Positions 31,173-40,489 are shown, counted from the first letter of the stretch. The stretch: DNA of 64,000 nucleotides from Rhodopirellula sp. SM50 (GCF_002289565.1 NZ_NTFY01000019.1:34398-98397); one strand, 5' to 3'. Numbers and translations are program-made. Notes: generated by a model not told the origin, from the letters alone.

Positions 31173-31802
31173 GTGAGCCTGCGGACGTTATCCATCCTCG
31201 CCAGTATTGTCTTTTGTCTTCAGCCGAATGTCGCGTCGCGCGCCGATGACAAACTGCCTGAGGTTCAGTCCTCGGAGCATCTGATTGCCAGCGAGCTTGA
31301 CCAACATGCGACCGATATCCGATCGATCGACCGACGCTTTGTGGACGCCCGTGGTCGTCTGGAGCAATCGTACATTCAAGAACGCAAATCACTCCGCGAA
31401 ACGCTGATGCGGCGTTTGAACAAGCAGAAAAAGGCTCATACGGAGAAGGGGGAACTGGACATCGCCGTTGCCATCCGCGATCAGATGAAACGAATCGAAG
31501 CGACCGAGATTGTTCCGCCGAATCAGCAGTCAACCAAAGAGCTGGGTTCGCGACCGGCTGGAGCCCCTGCCATCAAGGGAACGTGGCGTTGGAACAACGG
31601 TGTGGATATCGAGAATCTGGCCGATGGACAAACCAATGGGTCCGGAACGTGGCGATTGATCGATCCTGAGAAGCAGACCTATGAATTTCGGTGGAAACGG
31701 ATCCCTCCGGATCGGGTAACGCTTTCGCCAAACGGTCGAGTCCTGGAAGGAACGAAGGCTCACGATCCAAGCTTTCGGGTGTGGGCGGTCCGCATCGATT
31801 GA
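31173..31802 (+). CDS. Small secreted coiled-coil protein, unknown function
   Basis: 209 residues from GTG 31173, preceded by GGAGAAG at suitable spacing. A signal peptide (LSILASIVFCLQPNVASRAD) is followed by a charged helical stretch near 40-115 (RGRLEQSYIQERKSLRETL) typical of coiled coil. A C-terminal beta segment (IKGTWRWNNGVDIENLADGQ, GTWRLIDPEKQTYEFRW) resembles a small lipocalin-like or DUF-type sheet found in planctomycete secreted proteins. Function not recognised. Its stop TGA overlaps the TTG start proposed for the next gene. Confidence 0.7.
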   Translation: MSLRTLSILASIVFCLQPNVASRADDKLPEVQSSEHLIASELDQHATDIRSIDRRFVDARGRLEQSYIQERKSLRETLMRRLNKQKKAHTEKGELDIAVAIRDQMKRIEATEIVPPNQQSTKELGSRPAGAPAIKGTWRWNNGVDIENLADGQTNGSGTWRLIDPEKQTYEFRWKRIPPDRVTLSPNGRVLEGTKAHDPSFRVWAVRID

Positions 31803-32167
31803 ATCCCAACCCCTACCAAGCGCCTTCCGCCCAATCGCCCACCAATCAATCGGCTGCCGAGGCATACGTTTCTCGGCCGCGGCATTCTGCGATTCGGTTC
31901 TGGTTGTACTTCCACGTAGCCGCGGTTGCTGTTTCCTGCGTCTTCTCTCTCGTGGACACCCGAGTCATTCAGATTCCGCGGGCTGTCATCGATCTTCTTC
32001 AATGGTTTGTCCTTCCGATCATCGCCGCCTTGTTGATATGCCCCGTCGCGATTCTGATTTGCACACTTCGATCGTCGCTCAGCTCCGAAAAACGCCTCTT
32101 CGTGCTGTCTCTGGAGACGATGGTTTTTTTCGCCCACCTTTATTGCTTGGTACCTGCTATTCAGTAA
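31799..32167 (+). CDS. Small membrane protein with NPYQAP leader
   Basis: 122 residues if translated from TTG 31799, which overlaps the preceding stop (TTGA). The first residues NPNPYQAPSAQSPTNQ match the NPYQAP leader seen on many planctomycete membrane proteins of unknown role, which is why I prefer this start over the open but non-coding-looking upstream ATG at 31691. Two to three membrane helices are visible (RFWLYFHVAAVAVSCVFSLV, LLQWFVLPIIAALLICPVAI, SLETMVFFAHLYCLV). Function unknown. Confidence 0.6.
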   Translation: MNPNPYQAPSAQSPTNQSAAEAYVSRPRHSAIRFWLYFHVAAVAVSCVFSLVDTRVIQIPRAVIDLLQWFVLPIIAALLICPVAILICTLRSSLSSEKRLFVLSLETMVFFAHLYCLVPAIQ

Positions 32168-32729
32168 CGCGATCGCCACGGTGATGGACTGCCACGGTGG
32201 ATGGACGTGACGCCGTTACGTTGACGTCGCTCTGCACTGGTTACACTCTTTCGGAAGCCCATCGAAAAATGAGCGCCGCGGTACACCGCTCGACCTCATA
32301 GGCATCAAGTTAAGCCGTCGGTTCGTCATTGAGGTGAAGTCACCCTCCCTTCCAGCATTGGTATCTACACAAGTTGCTTTTTGCCCAAAGGGCATGCATA
32401 TCCATAGCCTGGGGCAAGCAAACCGAGCATTTGCGAGGGTTGCGCCGCCCCAGGAACCTCATCGCAATGAGGTAGAATTGGCCAACGGCCATGCACAACA
32501 TTGGCGTTTGACGAGGCATATGTGTATGGCCGTTGGCCAATTCGTCTCGTTCTCGTTTTCGGACCTTGGGCGATGCCCAAGGCTATGGATGTGAACGGCC
32601 GTTGGCCGAAATCATCCACTCAGAACAGATCTGACATGCAAAAGATGTGTAGATACCAATACCTGCCAGGAGGGTGACTTCGAAATGCAAACCGTACAAT
32701 CTTTATTGGCCTTCCTTCTGCGTTCCACT
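32168..32729. other. Intergenic region dominated by an inverted-repeat element
   Basis: Of about 560 bases, 346 belong to the nested inverted-repeat element at 32336-32681. The first 170 bases show no gene-like content. The GH105-type gene starts 49 bases after the element, so the element probably sits between that gene and any upstream promoter or carries the promoter itself. Confidence 0.5.
32336..32681. mobile_element. MITE-like element with 35-bp imperfect terminal inverted repeats
   Basis: The left end (GAAGTCACCCTCC...GGTATCTACAC, 32336-32370) is matched in inverse by GTGTAGATACC...GGAGGGTGACTTC at 32647-32681. Inside, CATCCATAGCC(T/G)GGGC text recurs inverted near 32400 and 32575-32592. 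A core palindrome AATTGGCCAACGGCCATGCA / TGTATGGCCGTTGGCCAATT lies at 32477-32543. No transposase reading frame fits. The structure suggests a non-autonomous element or a regulatory palindrome. Confidence 0.55.
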
Positions 32730-34481
32730 ATGAATCTTCATCTTCTCCGCACGGCGACCGCCATTGCCTTCTGCGTCTTGATCGGTTCGACCGTTGGCGG
32801 TGAATCCCCCGCAGCGAGCACAATCGACGAGACGATTTCGCAATATCCTCTCTCGGGGGTCGTTCGATCAGCGATCGGAGTCACCCGCGGGGACACGCCG
32901 ATCCCTTGTTTGCTTTCACCCGAAAGTCTGGATGCCAACTCGAAGAAGTTTCACATTCTTCTGATCGGTGGACTCGACGGAGACCTCGCCTCGGTTCGAC
33001 TCGCGCTGCAGTCGATGGCTTCGGTTCAAAAGGACCCAACGCTCTCACGGCGGTTTGCGGTTTCCTGCGTCCCGTGCGCGCGTCCTGACGATCTGGGACG
33101 CGAAGGGATCGATTTATTGTCGTTTCCGCCGAGTGGAAACGCGTACAACCAACCGGACAACGACGTCGCCCACTATCTTTGGCGGTGGATCGGCATGCAC
33201 GCCCCCGATCTGGTGATCGATCTCCGCGGTGACGGCAACGACGCATGGGGTTATCCGAACCAGCCGGCAAAACTGTTGGAACAGATCCGGTCGAATGGGT
33301 TGCACATCAGCGACCGGCCGGCCAAACCGGACTCGTTGGTCGCCGCGTTAAACCAGCACAAGCCGTCGGGGACGGGATCGATTCCAGCGTTGCGGTCCGG
33401 CAGTGGCCAAGCGATTGCCTTGATCACCACCGCACTCGATCGCGTGTCGATGTCGCTGCCGCCTTCGCAAGCCCGCAACGAGATCAAGCGTCGACTGGCG
33501 CGATCGCCGCTTGAGATTGCTCAGGAACTGTCGTTGGTCTATGGGCATCAACTCGATAGCGTTCAGTACATTCCCGCTCTGGCCGTCATCGGTCGAATGC
33601 GGCTGGGCGAATTGACGGACGACCCTCAACCGTTGCGCGACGCCATCAAGCTGGGCGAGCCGTATCGAAGCGAAAGAAAGGAATCCATGCCTGCCAGATC
33701 AAGCGGCAGCACGTTGTCGGGACATCTCGTTTTTTCGCAGCTCGCCCGCCGCACCGGTGACAACCGCTGGACGAGCCTGGCGAAGAAGGCAGCCGATGAC
33801 GGGTTCGACGCCGAGGGTCAGCCGAAAGAGGCGATGCCGTTTCACAATGAAATGAGCGATGCGGTTTTTATGGGCTGTGCGATTCTGGCCGAGGTCGGTG
33901 CGCTGACCGCAGATGCAAAGTATGTGGAGCAATGTGTGCGGCACTTGCAGTTCATGCAGACGCTGTGCCGCCGCGATGACGGCCTGTACCGTCACTCGCC
34001 GCTCGACGAAGCGGCCTGGGGACGCGGCAACGGTTTTCCGGCGCTGGGGATGGCGTTGTCATTGAGTGCCATGGCCGAAGACACGCAAGCCCATCGTGTG
34101 TTCTTGGATTCGTATCGAGACCATTTGCGGGCTTTGAAACAACACCAGGACCCGACGGGCGCTTGGCATCAGGTGATCGATCGCGAAGAGAGTTACCGAG
34201 AGTTCACCAGCACCTGCATGATCACGTTCGCGATCGTTCGTGGCTTGCGCATGGGTTGGCTAGACCCACACGAATGGACGCCCGTGGTCGAGAAGTCTTG
34301 GTCGGCGATCAAGTCGCGGATCGGATCGGGCGGACAACTCGTCGATGTTTGCACCGGAACCGGAAAACAGAAAACGGTTCGAGACTATCATGACCGCACG
34401 GCGATTCTCGGCCGCGATGACCGTGGGGGTGCCATGGCATTGCTCGTTGCAACCGAGATCGCGTTTTGGGAGAGACAGTGA
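32730..34481 (+). CDS. GH105-type hydrolase with N-terminal M14-peptidase-like domain
   Basis: 583 residues from ATG 32730, chosen because it begins a signal peptide ([19 protein letters not shown]); the frame is open from 32685. Residues about 70-280 ([32 protein letters not shown]) resemble an M14 carboxypeptidase fold without obvious zinc ligands. Residues about 300-580 look like an alpha/alpha-barrel GH88/GH105 unsaturated uronyl hydrolase: [20 protein letters not shown] and the signature [13 protein letters not shown], close to the WARGNGW seen in YteR-type enzymes. The likely substrate is an unsaturated uronic acid oligosaccharide. Its stop overlaps the next start, so both are coupled. 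Confidence 0.75.
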   Translation: MNLHLLRTATAIAFCVLIGSTVGGESPAASTIDETISQYPLSGVVRSAIGVTRGDTPIPCLLSPESLDANSKKFHILLIGGLDGDLASVRLALQSMASVQKDPTLSRRFAVSCVPCARPDDLGREGIDLLSFPPSGNAYNQPDNDVAHYLWRWIGMHAPDLVIDLRGDGNDAWGYPNQPAKLLEQIRSNGLHISDRPAKPDSLVAALNQHKPSGTGSIPALRSGSGQAIALITTALDRVSMSLPPSQARNEIKRRLARSPLEIAQELSLVYGHQLDSVQYIPALAVIGRMRLGELTDDPQPLRDAIKLGEPYRSERKESMPARSSGSTLSGHLVFSQLARRTGDNRWTSLAKKAADDGFDAEGQPKEAMPFHNEMSDAVFMGCAILAEVGALTADAKYVEQCVRHLQFMQTLCRRDDGLYRHSPLDEAAWGRGNGFPALGMALSLSAMAEDTQAHRVFLDSYRDHLRALKQHQDPTGAWHQVIDREESYREFTSTCMITFAIVRGLRMGWLDPHEWTPVVEKSWSAIKSRIGSGGQLVDVCTGTGKQKTVRDYHDRTAILGRDDRGGAMALLVATEIAFWERQ

Positions 34482-37171
34482 TGGGTTTGATTTGTCGTGC
34501 TGTGTTATCGTTGTTGCTGGTGCCGCTCGCAGCGCCCGTGATGGCTGTCGAGACGGGCATCCACTTTTACGTTTCCCCCGGCGGGTTGGATACGCAATCG
34601 GGTACTCCGGAGCAGCCGTTTGCCTCGATCGCACGGGCGCAGCAAGCGGTGCGTGAGGTTCGCGCTGCCGGTGGTGATCAAGCCGTGACGGTTCATCTGC
34701 GCGGCGGCCATTATCGGTTGAACCAGACGATCCAATTTACTTCAGCCGATTCGGGAGCTTCACCGCAACGTCCGGTGCGTTATCGCGGCGAGCCCGGTGG
34801 CCAAGTGATCTTGTCCGGCGGACGTGCGATCGAGGGTTGGCGGCTGGACCCAGAGCACCCCGGGCTGTGGAAGACACGCGTCGCGGTGCCGCGATCCGGG
34901 GACGGCGAAGACTGGCGGTTTGAACAATTGTGGGTCAATGGACGTCGGGCGACGCGAGCGAGGACTCCCAACGGCGGCGATTTCTTCACCTTGCTGGGTG
35001 TCGGCGAAGCGCCCTTCGAAGCATCGCCGCACAGAATGAAACACACGTTCGCCACCCGAACAAGCGATCTGGTTTCACTGCGAAACACCGATCCGGACAC
35101 GCTGCGCGATGTCCAAGTCGTCGTCTATCACAAATGGGATACGACGCGTGAATGGTTGCAATCGTGTTCGCCGGGCGACGGCTCGTTCACGACACACGGC
35201 ACACCGATGAAGTCACACAATCCGATGAACCGCGATTGTTTGTACTTCCTCGAAAACTATTTCGGTGCATTGGATTCGGCCGGCGAATGGTTTTTGGATC
35301 GGCAGGGATGGTTGTTTTACCGTCCCCGCGAAGGCGAGACGATCGGGACGGTCAACGCGGTCGCTGCCGAGCTGCCGCGGTTGTTCGAATTCCAGGGTGA
35401 CGTCGACGATCCCGAACAGCACGTCAAACACATGCACTTCGAAGGGCTGACGCTGCGGCACGCCGAGTACCGCATTCCCGAGGAAGGCATTCGCCCGAAT
35501 CAGGCGGCGATGAACGTCGACGCGACCGCGATCCAGCTCGATGGCGTTCGGCAGATTCACTTCACCGATTGCGCGGTCGAACACATCGGCGGCAGCGGGT
35601 TTTGGTTTCGTCAGGCGTGTCGTGATTGTCGTGTCGAACAGACGCGAGTCTTTGACGTCGGTGTCAGTGCGGTGCGGATCGGCGAGACAGGGTTGGTCCC
35701 TGAGCCGGTGCGGACATCGGGAATCACGGTCGACAACTGCATTTTGCACAGCGGCGGGCGAATCTTGCCGTGTGCCGTCGGGGTCTGGATCGGCCACAGC
35801 AGCGACAACGCGATCACGCACTGTGATATCGCCGATTTCTACTACACCGCGGTGTCGGTCGGTTGGCGTTGGGGTTATGCCGACAGCGGCGCGAAACGCA
35901 ACCGCATCGAGTTCAACCATCTGCATCACATCGGGTACCGCATTCTCAGCGACATGGGAGGCGTCTACACGCTGGGGCCATCGGAAGGCACGAGCGTCAG
36001 CGGCAACGTCATCCATGACGTCTATGCGACCCGCTACGGCGGATGGGGACTGTACCCCGACGAGGGCAGTTCTCAGATCTTGTTTGAAAACAACTTGGTG
36101 TACGACGTTCGAGATGGCGGTTTTCACCAGCACTATGGTCGTGAAAACATCGTCCGCAACAACATCCTGGCGTTCAGTGAAGAAGGCCAGGTTGCGGTGA
36201 CGCGGGCCGAGCCGCATCTCTCGTTCACGTTCGAGCGGAATTTGGTTTACTTTGACGAAGGTCGGTTGCTCGGTTATTCCGGCTGGAACAACGGTTCCAA
36301 AGTCGCGATGGATCACAATCTGTATTGGCGTGCCGGCGGCCAGCCCTTTGACTTCGCCGGCAAAACATGGCAGCAATGGCGCGACGCGGGCCACGATCAA
36401 GATTCGATCATCGCCGATCCGATGTTTGTCGATGCCGGTAAACGCGATTTCCGGCTGCGGCCCGGATCTCCAGCGTCCAAGATCGGTTTCGTCCCGTTCG
36501 ACATCACGTTGGCTGGAGTTCAGGGCGACAAGGGTTGGAAAGATCTCGCCGCGGCGACAACGTTCCCCGACCCCTATCAGGTTCCGCCGCCTCAACCGGT
36601 CGATGTTCGCGATGATTTTGAAACCGACCACCCACTGTCGCTGATGAGTCTGGCGACGTTGTCCGACGAAGGCCGCAAGTCACTGTTCTCCGTCGTACCG
36701 ACACCCGGTGGCAAAGGCCGCAGCTTGAAGGTGCAAGACGCGATGGACATGCGGGCCGCGTTCAATCCCCATTTGTATTGGGATCCCCATTACACGCAGG
36801 GGAAATCGAGATTGAGTTTTCGCATCCGTTTGGAACCGAGCGTCACGGTGTCCTGTGAATGGCGCAGCAAGACTCAACCCTATCAAACGGGACCGAGTCT
36901 GCAGCTGAGCGAAACCGCAGTGCACAGCCGCGGTCAAAAACTGATCGACATCGACGCGGGGACTTGGTTGCACGTCACGATGGAGGCAATGCAAGGACAG
37001 CCCAACGGTGATTGGCAGGCGACGTTTGTCTTGCCCGATGGGCGCCGGCACCGGGTGACCGATCTGGCGTGTGATCCCGGCTGGACCGAGGCCCGTTGGG
37101 TCGGTTTCATCGCGTCGGCACGCAGCGACGGCGCGTTCTACTTAGATGACGTCGAGATGCAGAATGAGTGA
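34481..37171 (+). CDS. Secreted right-handed parallel beta-helix protein
   Basis: 896 residues from ATG 34481, overlapping the preceding stop (TGATG) and preceded by GGGAGAG. A signal peptide ([14 protein letters not shown]) leads into [29 protein letters not shown], a standard opening of polysaccharide-acting beta-helix proteins. The central part (about 300-560) repeats short coils such as [29 protein letters not shown] and [12 protein letters not shown]. The C-terminus (about 700-896) is a beta-sandwich that may bind carbohydrate. Coupling with a GH105-type gene points to cleavage of an acidic polysaccharide, with this protein as lyase or glycosidase. The exact reaction is not shown by the sequence. 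Confidence 0.8.
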   Translation: MGLICRAVLSLLLVPLAAPVMAVETGIHFYVSPGGLDTQSGTPEQPFASIARAQQAVREVRAAGGDQAVTVHLRGGHYRLNQTIQFTSADSGASPQRPVRYRGEPGGQVILSGGRAIEGWRLDPEHPGLWKTRVAVPRSGDGEDWRFEQLWVNGRRATRARTPNGGDFFTLLGVGEAPFEASPHRMKHTFATRTSDLVSLRNTDPDTLRDVQVVVYHKWDTTREWLQSCSPGDGSFTTHGTPMKSHNPMNRDCLYFLENYFGALDSAGEWFLDRQGWLFYRPREGETIGTVNAVAAELPRLFEFQGDVDDPEQHVKHMHFEGLTLRHAEYRIPEEGIRPNQAAMNVDATAIQLDGVRQIHFTDCAVEHIGGSGFWFRQACRDCRVEQTRVFDVGVSAVRIGETGLVPEPVRTSGITVDNCILHSGGRILPCAVGVWIGHSSDNAITHCDIADFYYTAVSVGWRWGYADSGAKRNRIEFNHLHHIGYRILSDMGGVYTLGPSEGTSVSGNVIHDVYATRYGGWGLYPDEGSSQILFENNLVYDVRDGGFHQHYGRENIVRNNILAFSEEGQVAVTRAEPHLSFTFERNLVYFDEGRLLGYSGWNNGSKVAMDHNLYWRAGGQPFDFAGKTWQQWRDAGHDQDSIIADPMFVDAGKRDFRLRPGSPASKIGFVPFDITLAGVQGDKGWKDLAAATTFPDPYQVPPPQPVDVRDDFETDHPLSLMSLATLSDEGRKSLFSVVPTPGGKGRSLKVQDAMDMRAAFNPHLYWDPHYTQGKSRLSFRIRLEPSVTVSCEWRSKTQPYQTGPSLQLSETAVHSRGQKLIDIDAGTWLHVTMEAMQGQPNGDWQATFVLPDGRRHRVTDLACDPGWTEARWVGFIASARSDGAFYLDDVEMQNE

Positions 37172-37228
37172 GACGGTTGAAACGCAGCGGTGAGGACGCA
37201 AGTGGGAAGATGTGCGGTCGGTTTTTTA

Positions 37229-37340
37229 AGCAACGGTCGGTTAATTGCTGGCGTCGTGGACGAGGTGACGAGTCCCAGCGCGAGGGACTCGTCACCTCGT
37301 CCACGACGAAATCCGACAATCATTGATCGTGCGTTGCTAA
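37229..37340. repeat. Palindromic element with perfect 24-bp hairpin
   Basis: GTCGTGGACGAGGTGACGAG plus TCCC at 37253-37276 is followed by loop AGCGCGA and its perfect complement at 37284-37307. Outer flanks also pair imperfectly, beginning with AGCAACG at 37229 and its inverse CGTTGCT near 37333-37340. It could serve as a terminator for the beta-helix gene but has no U-tract. Confidence 0.8.
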
Positions 37341-37392
37341 GTCAACAAGCGGCCGGGAAGAGCTCGCTGTGGCTCGAAATCACTCCGTCCCA

Positions 37393-37442
37393 ACCAATCG
37401 ACCCTCCCCTCGCTCCGCTCGACCCTCCCTGCCAGGGAGGGT
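37393..37442. repeat. Inverted copy of the ACCCTCCCTGCCAGGGAGGG repeat
   Basis: CCCTCCCCTCGCTCCGCTCGACCCTCCCTGCCAGGGAGGGT is the reverse-oriented relative of 783-829, with the same palindromic core and the same GCGAGGGGAGGG flank on the other side. Confidence 0.75.
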
Positions 37443-37516
37443 TTCTTCAGTTGTGGTGATACCAAGGACTGCCACGAGGGTGATGCACGAAAACTGCACG
37501 ACCTCTGTGCGGGGGC

Positions 37517-37620
37517 TGACAGGCTGGAAGCCTATCCCACGTTGACAGGCTGGAAGCCTATCCCACGTTGACAGGCTGGAAGCCTATCCCACGTTGACAG
37601 GCTGGAAGCCTATCTCACGC
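37517..37620 (+). repeat. Four tandem copies of a 26-bp GACAGGCTGGAAGCCTATCCCAC unit
   Basis: Units start at 37517, 37543, 37569 and 37595, each 26 bases, differing only in the last copy (TATCTCAC). Each contains the small palindrome AGGCTGGAAGCCT. There are no spacers between units. The same unit occurs at 42629-42737. Confidence 0.92.
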
Positions 37621-37623
37621 CGC

Positions 37624-39108
37624 TTACTTCGTTGACTCTGTTTTCAAAAAGTCATATTCCGGCGAAACACATCTGCCTGCCGACGACTTGAACACCAACC
37701 GCAGTGACGCTCGGCTTTCGGGATAACGTCCCTTGTCGTCGGTCGCCTCTTCCCACTGCCGCAGTTGTCGACGATGTTCTTTCAGCACGGAATCGTAGTC
37801 GGGGTTTTTCGCAAGATTGACGGTCTGGTGGGGATCCGTTCTCAGGTCGTACAGCTCTTCTTCGGGACGATGTTCCGCATCGTAGTACGACGCCTGCAAC
37901 GGGCTGAGTTTTCCGGCGGCGAGTAGTTCGCGAAGCGTGACAAACGTGGCGTAATTTTCGCGGTACTGCGGCTGGTAGAGGGCACGATCGGTTTTGTAGT
38001 TTCGGATGTAGCGAAACTTGTCCGAACGCACGGTGCGAATGCGGTCGATCGCATTGCCCATCCGGTCGCGGGCTGAAATCACGTACTGACGTGGTTGAAA
38101 GTCGTCGGCGAACAGATCGCGTCCCTCCATGAATTCTGGGATGTCGATTCCTGCCAGTCCGAGTGACGTGGCGGTGACGTCGATTCCGCTGACCAGGTCC
38201 GACCGTGTTTGGCCACGTTGGGTGATCCGGTCGGTGCCGCCGGGCCACTGAACCAGCAGAGGAATCTTGGTGCCGTCCTCATACAAAAACTGTTTCGCTC
38301 GCGGTAACGGGCTGCCGTGGTCGGTGAAGAAGAACACGGCGGTGTTTTCCCACAGTCCGTACTCTTTGAGCGCCGACACGATGGCGCCGACTTGCGCGTC
38401 GGTTTCGGCAATTTGTTCGTAATGCCGTGCGATCGCGTTGCGGAACACGGGGTGATCGGGATACTGCGGCGGCACAGTCACTTGAGCTTCCGAGACGCGA
38501 CTGGGCGCAGGATACTTGGATCCCGTTTCGCCTTCGATCTTTCCGCCCTTGAGTTGGATTTGGCCGAAGAACGGTTTGCCTCGCAATTGTTTTAACCAGG
38601 AAACGTCACGGCCAACCATGTGGCTGTTGACTTGTTTACGGGTGGGGCGTTTGAATTCCGGCGAGTACAGGATGTCGCGGTCGCGTCGGAAATTGTAGTC
38701 GTCTTTTGCTTCGTTGAACGTCAGGTAACCGGCATCGCGGAAGAGTTCCGGAACGGTCACCACCCCGTCGGGCAACGGTTTTTTGATCATGGTGCGATGT
38801 TGGTGCAGACCGTGCGTGGTCTGCATCGTGCCGGTGATCAAGGCTGATCGGGTGGTGGAGCAAACGGGGGCCGGCATGTAGGCGCGGGTGAACTTCACGC
38901 CGCCGTTGGCAAGGCTGTCGATGTGGGGCGTCTCGGCAATCGGATCGCCGTAGCACCCAACCCAGTCACTCATGTCATCGACATAGATCCACAAGATGTT
39001 GGGTCGGTCCGCGCGGGCATCGCCGGCACAGCATGCCAAAAGCACTGTGGTGATCAGCGTCGCGATCTGGGGCAAGCGATCAGGTTGCCGAAAGAGCAAT
39101 TTTGTCAT
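37624..39108 (-). CDS. Sulfatase (alkaline phosphatase superfamily)
   Basis: 494 residues from ATG 39108; the frame extends to 39195 but only this start leaves a signal peptide (PQIATLITTVLLACCAGDARA). The mature N-terminus DRPNILWIYVDDMSDWVGCYGD gives the metal-binding aspartates. The formylglycine site region reads PVCSTTRSALITG, where the residue two after Cys is Thr instead of the usual Pro or Ala. FFFTDHGSPLPRAKQFLYEDG contains the conserved His/Lys part. The C-terminus has EELYDLRTDPHQTVNLA, standard in planctomycete sulfatases. It hydrolyses sulfate esters, perhaps of marine polysaccharides, and needs maturation by an FGE enzyme encoded elsewhere. Confidence 0.9.
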   Translation of the reverse strand: MTKLLFRQPDRLPQIATLITTVLLACCAGDARADRPNILWIYVDDMSDWVGCYGDPIAETPHIDSLANGGVKFTRAYMPAPVCSTTRSALITGTMQTTHGLHQHRTMIKKPLPDGVVTVPELFRDAGYLTFNEAKDDYNFRRDRDILYSPEFKRPTRKQVNSHMVGRDVSWLKQLRGKPFFGQIQLKGGKIEGETGSKYPAPSRVSEAQVTVPPQYPDHPVFRNAIARHYEQIAETDAQVGAIVSALKEYGLWENTAVFFFTDHGSPLPRAKQFLYEDGTKIPLLVQWPGGTDRITQRGQTRSDLVSGIDVTATSLGLAGIDIPEFMEGRDLFADDFQPRQYVISARDRMGNAIDRIRTVRSDKFRYIRNYKTDRALYQPQYRENYATFVTLRELLAAGKLSPLQASYYDAEHRPEEELYDLRTDPHQTVNLAKNPDYDSVLKEHRRQLRQWEEATDDKGRYPESRASLRLVFKSSAGRCVSPEYDFLKTESTK

Positions 39109-39300
39109 GTGATGGAAATCGTAAAGGTCAACGAGTGGAGGACGTCTATCGTAGCTACGCTCGCTGAGGCATGGTAGATCCGCCGATCGGATCAATCTTG
39201 CCAGCCGACGAAGAATTGCGTTGAAAAGTTTGTCGCCGCTCCGTTTCTTTCAGTAGCGGGACTCGTCAACGGCCCGTTGATTTAGTCCGGATCTATTGCG

Positions 39301-39368
39301 TCCACGGTGAGCCGCTGGCCGTAAGGCCTCGGGCGGGCGCCAGAACGCCCGGCCGCTTACGCGTCACG
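39301..39368. repeat. Palindrome-rich intergenic repeat
   Basis: GAGCCGCTGGCCGTAAGGCC followed by CGGGCGGGCGCCAGAACGCCCGGCCGCTTACGCG contains nested palindromes (GGCCGTAAGGCC and CGGGCG...CGCCCG). It lies in the 280-base gap between the sulfatase start and the methyltransferase stop. Its composition matches repeat texts I associate with Rhodopirellula-like genomes, but a second copy is not present here. Confidence 0.4.
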
Positions 39369-39391
39369 CCCTCACTCAATCAACAGACCGC

Positions 39392-40063
39392 TCACGCGTC
39401 TGTGACTTCACCTTCTGAATTTTCAATCTTTGTCCAGACAAAGGATTGAAGTGGTGGCAGGTTCATCGGGATGATTTCCGTCTTGGGAGGGCCGAACAGT
39501 GGGCGGGCGTAGTCTTTCACATCGGACGCCAATTGATAGGCGATGAACACGCCGCCTGGACGGAGCACCTCGTGGACCGATTGGGTGATCCGCTTGGCAT
39601 CCATCGGCGACAGATAGCTGAACGGGATGCCCGAAATGGCCACGTCGGCCGTTCCGAAATCATGGCGAGCCACGATGTCGATCAAATCGCAGGCGTCGGC
39701 GATTTCGACGGTCAACCGCGGGTCGGTGATGGTGCCCAGCGATTCGGCAAAGGCATCTGTTTTTTCGATCGCCAGCAGCTGCGCGTCCGAACGCATCGAC
39801 TGCAACAAGGCCTGTGTCGTGCCACCGTCTCCCGGTCCCAGTTCGATGATGCGGCTTGCCTGACGGACGCAATCTCGATCGGCCAAGTGCTCCCTCAAGA
39901 ACGGTGAACTGGGGCACAGCGTGGCGACTTCCATCGGGTTTCGTATCCATGCCTTCAGCACACACCACACTCGCTCGGCGAACGAACGCTGTGCCGAGGG
40001 AGTCGGGGCGGAGACAGGCGGTGACGTTCCGGGAGGCGTGGAACAGGGAATGGCGGTGGGCAT
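39392..40063 (-). CDS. PmtA-like SAM-dependent methyltransferase
   Basis: 223 residues from ATG 40063. After a Pro/Ser-rich leader, AWIRNPMEVATLCPSSPFL is the characteristic pre-domain segment of phospholipid N-methyltransferases, followed by SAM motif IIELGPGDGGTTQALLQ and an acidic post-motif (LLAIEKTDAF). ISGIPFSYLSPMDAKRI corresponds to motif IV. The family methylates phosphatidylethanolamine or resembles KsgA-type enzymes; I favour phospholipid. It lies 27 bases after a 54-residue minus-strand gene and may be transcribed with it. Confidence 0.75.
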   Translation of the reverse strand: MPTAIPCSTPPGTSPPVSAPTPSAQRSFAERVWCVLKAWIRNPMEVATLCPSSPFLREHLADRDCVRQASRIIELGPGDGGTTQALLQSMRSDAQLLAIEKTDAFAESLGTITDPRLTVEIADACDLIDIVARHDFGTADVAISGIPFSYLSPMDAKRITQSVHEVLRPGGVFIAYQLASDVKDYARPLFGPPKTEIIPMNLPPLQSFVWTKIENSEGEVTDA

Positions 40064-40090
40064 GGGGAGTCCGTTGGCGAGGGATGGAAA

Positions 40091-40255
40091 TTAATTGGAA
40101 TGGTTGTCGACGTAGTTCTTGACGAACTGACGCAGGTCTTCTTGTTCCCACTCAAACCCCAGCTGCTCGGCCTGTGGGAGTGTTTGTTCGTCGCGCATTC
40201 CCTGCTCGGCGAGCCGTCGGAGTTCGTCTTCAGTCGGTTGGGCGCCCACGGTCAC
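40091..40255 (-). CDS. Small acidic protein of 54 residues
   Basis: A minus-strand frame from GTG 40255 (a second GTG is at 40249) to TAA at 40091, with AAGGGTGA about 8 bases upstream. The product VTVGAQPTEDELRRLAEQGM, later LGFEWEQEDLRQFVKNYVDN, is acidic and helical without cysteines. Third-position bias fits the neighbours. No family recognised. It ends 27 bases before the methyltransferase start and could be a partner in one transcript. Confidence 0.55.
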   Translation of the reverse strand: MTVGAQPTEDELRRLAEQGMRDEQTLPQAEQLGFEWEQEDLRQFVKNYVDNHSN

Positions 40256-40308
40256 GTCGTCGATTCACCCTTGGGCGGTTCGATCCGTGCAACTCCGTTG
40301 AGTGCAAT

Positions 40309-40391
40309 TTCGGATGAGGGCACAGCACATTCGGATGAGCGCACAGAGCATTCGAATGAGCGCACAGCACATTCAATGAGCGCACAGAGCA
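40309..40391. repeat. Four 21-bp tandem repeats
   Basis: Units at 40309, 40330, 40351 and 40372 follow TTCGGATGAGCGCACAGCACA with a few substitutions; alternate units end in CAGCACA and CAGAGCA, so a 42-base higher-order period may exist. The array lies in the gap between the 54-residue gene and the exchanger gene. Confidence 0.85.
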
Positions 40392-40489
40392 ACTGACGTA
40401 CCGACCGCCGGTGGAAATGGCTGCGGCGAGAAAACCTCGGCACATTTGGTCTCTCGGCAATCAGGTTGGTTGCCGGGGATGCAGGGGGG

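Larger units (their letters stand above)
37172..37623. other. Repeat-filled convergent intergenic region
   Basis: About 450 bases between the stops of the beta-helix gene (plus) and the sulfatase gene (minus). No gene is seen. From left to right it holds a perfect 24-bp hairpin, a copy of the ACCCTCCCTGCCAGGGAGGG repeat and four 26-bp tandem units, all listed separately. Confidence 0.7.

Noticed and set aside
35213..36631. 472-codon minus-strand frame
   Set aside because: Antisense to the secreted beta-helix gene, which has a signal peptide and coil repeats. The antisense product shows no domain.
37517..37620. Possible CRISPR array
   Set aside because: Units abut each other without spacers, are found again at 42.6 kb, and no cas genes lie in the window.
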